5,429 nt of DNA from Rubrobacter sp. Its GTDB lineage: Bacteria; Actinomycetota; Rubrobacteria; Rubrobacterales; Rubrobacteraceae. Below are positions 4,873 through 5,429 of this stretch, in pieces. Each line of letters opens with the position of its first letter. Positions within the stretch are counted from its first letter, which is position 1. The DNA is taken from contig JACDGB010000151.1 of assembly GCA_013815485.1 (NCBI GenBank), forward strand, positions 1 to 5,429, in the 5' to 3' direction. The position numbers and the translations under genes are program-made. The notes under the pieces are model-generated. The model had not been told where the DNA came from. It ran no database searches and saw nothing but the letters and a program-made list of their open reading frames with translations.

Positions 4873-5301
4873 CTATCTCTGGTTGACTTCAGCTACGTTC
4901 ACGGATGCCCAACGACGGAGATCACGGCACGCTTCCCGATCGTTGCCGGACACTATCAGCTGCGTTCCTGCGGGTCCTTCTGTTGCTACGGCAGTTGCGG
5001 ATCGGGTGCGTCCGGCTAGGATCAAATACAGGATGCCGGGCAGGATAAAGAAGAGCAATAGTAGTATGCCAAGAAGTATATTTGGCCCGGTTTGACGAGA
5101 GAACGAAACCGTTGTCTCACCACGATACGAGATCGTGAAACCCTGACGCACCATGTACTGTGTTACTTCATCTATCGCTTCTTCTGGCGTCAGAAACACA
5201 GCTATTGCGGAAGTGGTCTTGTTTTTCGACGCCCGATCAGCAACCACGATGATCACGACAAAAACTCCTACCAGCAAAAAGAATCCTATCCCCGCATCCA
5301 T
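4873..5301 (-). CDS. Two-helix membrane protein with ILPGILY segment, unknown function
   Basis: A 142-residue protein. Helix 1 (about residues 4-21) is followed by a short basic stretch, a soluble segment (about 30-70, including TPEEAIDEVTQYMVRQGFTI), then strongly hydrophobic helix 2 (about 74-96, NILLGILLLLFFILPGILY) and a soluble tail with the segment LIVSGNDREACRDL. The layout recalls small bacterial hypothetical proteins with a marginal amphipathic domain and an F-x-L-P-G-x-L-Y helix, but I cannot name a family. The start ATG (5301-5299) lacks a clear Shine-Dalgarno. Base composition differs from the left part of the window: 25 of 60 G+C at 5041-5100 and 27 of 60 at 5161-5220, against 40 of 60 at 4081-4140. 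This suggests the gene arrived with foreign DNA. It is convergent with the acetyltransferase remnant and abuts its break. Confidence 0.8.
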   Translation of the reverse strand: MDAGIGFFLLVGVFVVIIVVADRASKNKTTSAIAVFLTPEEAIDEVTQYMVRQGFTISYRGETTVSFSRQTGPNILLGILLLLFFILPGILYLILAGRTRSATAVATEGPAGTQLIVSGNDREACRDLRRWASVNVAEVNQR

Positions 5302-5429
5302 ACTCTAAAGCGGTAGTCAATGCAGTTGGACCACCTCTGCGATGTTTGCTTTCAAGCATAGCGCGGGAGGATTCAGAACGTCCGACACGCCGACGCCAGA
5401 CGAGCGAAGGAGCAGCGGTCCAATATCAC
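5302..5429. other. No supported gene; right-end spacer
   Basis: Base composition rises again towards the window edge. A - strand frame is open from the edge to a stop at 5317-5319 (37 codons) and could be the tail of a gene lying outside, but its length is not significant and I recognise nothing in it. A short dyad TGCTT-TC-AAGCA lies at 5347-5358. No clear promoter for the - strand gene was found. Confidence 0.4.

Noticed and set aside
4860..5095. C-terminal continuation of the acetyltransferase frame
   Set aside because: After about 4860 it is antisense of the membrane-protein gene and reads as low-complexity Arg/Ser sequence unlike any acetyltransferase.
5317..5429. - strand open frame from the window edge as a partial gene
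   Set aside because: Only 37 codons with no recognisable motif; such a run is expected by chance.

Overview
The window is high-GC bacterial DNA (40 of 60 bases are G or C at 4081-4140). Genes are tightly packed, have overlapping stop/start codons and use ATG, GTG, TTG and probably CTG starts. The long plant/cyanobacterial-type IspH, a possible leaderless TANNNT promoter and the small high-GC proteins suggest an actinobacterium, perhaps near Rubrobacter. That placement is inference; no marker gene in the window settles it.

Region 1 (2-1106, + strand) looks like a three-gene operon: the 3' part of thymidine kinase (tdk), an 88-residue beta-rich protein that overlaps it by ATGA, and a four-helix DUF2238/YjdF-like membrane protein. 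The 147-bp gap at 1107-1253 holds a weak hairpin after the membrane gene and a good intrinsic terminator (hairpin plus six T) for the gene arriving from the right.

Region 2 (1254-2627): ispH (HMBPP reductase, last step of the MEP isoprenoid pathway) is on the - strand and diverges from a stand-alone response regulator. The intergenic gap contains a perfect 10+10 bp inverted repeat. On each side of it lies the same octamer TAAAATAC, pointing outwards, so a shared operator between divergent promoters is plausible.

Region 3 (2628-4255, + strand) is a run of three genes: a receiver-only response regulator, an internally duplicated protein with a weak SseB-like look, and a HAD-superfamily phosphatase resembling 5'(3')-deoxyribonucleotidases. 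The HAD gene seems to start at a CTG that overlaps the preceding stop (CTGA). Starting at the first conventional codon would lose the catalytic Asp motif. A perfect 12+12 bp palindrome lies inside this gene.

Region 4 (4256-5429): a second small protein shares a C-terminal motif with the 88-residue protein. It is followed by the N-terminal half of a RimJ-type GNAT acetyltransferase that breaks off near 4860. Beyond the break the DNA is clearly AT-richer (25 of 60 G+C at 5041-5100) and encodes a two-helix membrane protein on the opposite strand. This looks like a rearrangement junction. The last 128 bp hold no gene I can support.

Together this is mostly housekeeping and accessory material: thymidine salvage, isoprenoid synthesis, a lone receiver and small unknown proteins. 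I see no defence system, CRISPR array, tRNA, rRNA or transposase. The points most worth following are the two related small proteins, the CTG-started HAD gene with its palindrome, the ispH/regulator intergenic operator, and the GNAT break.
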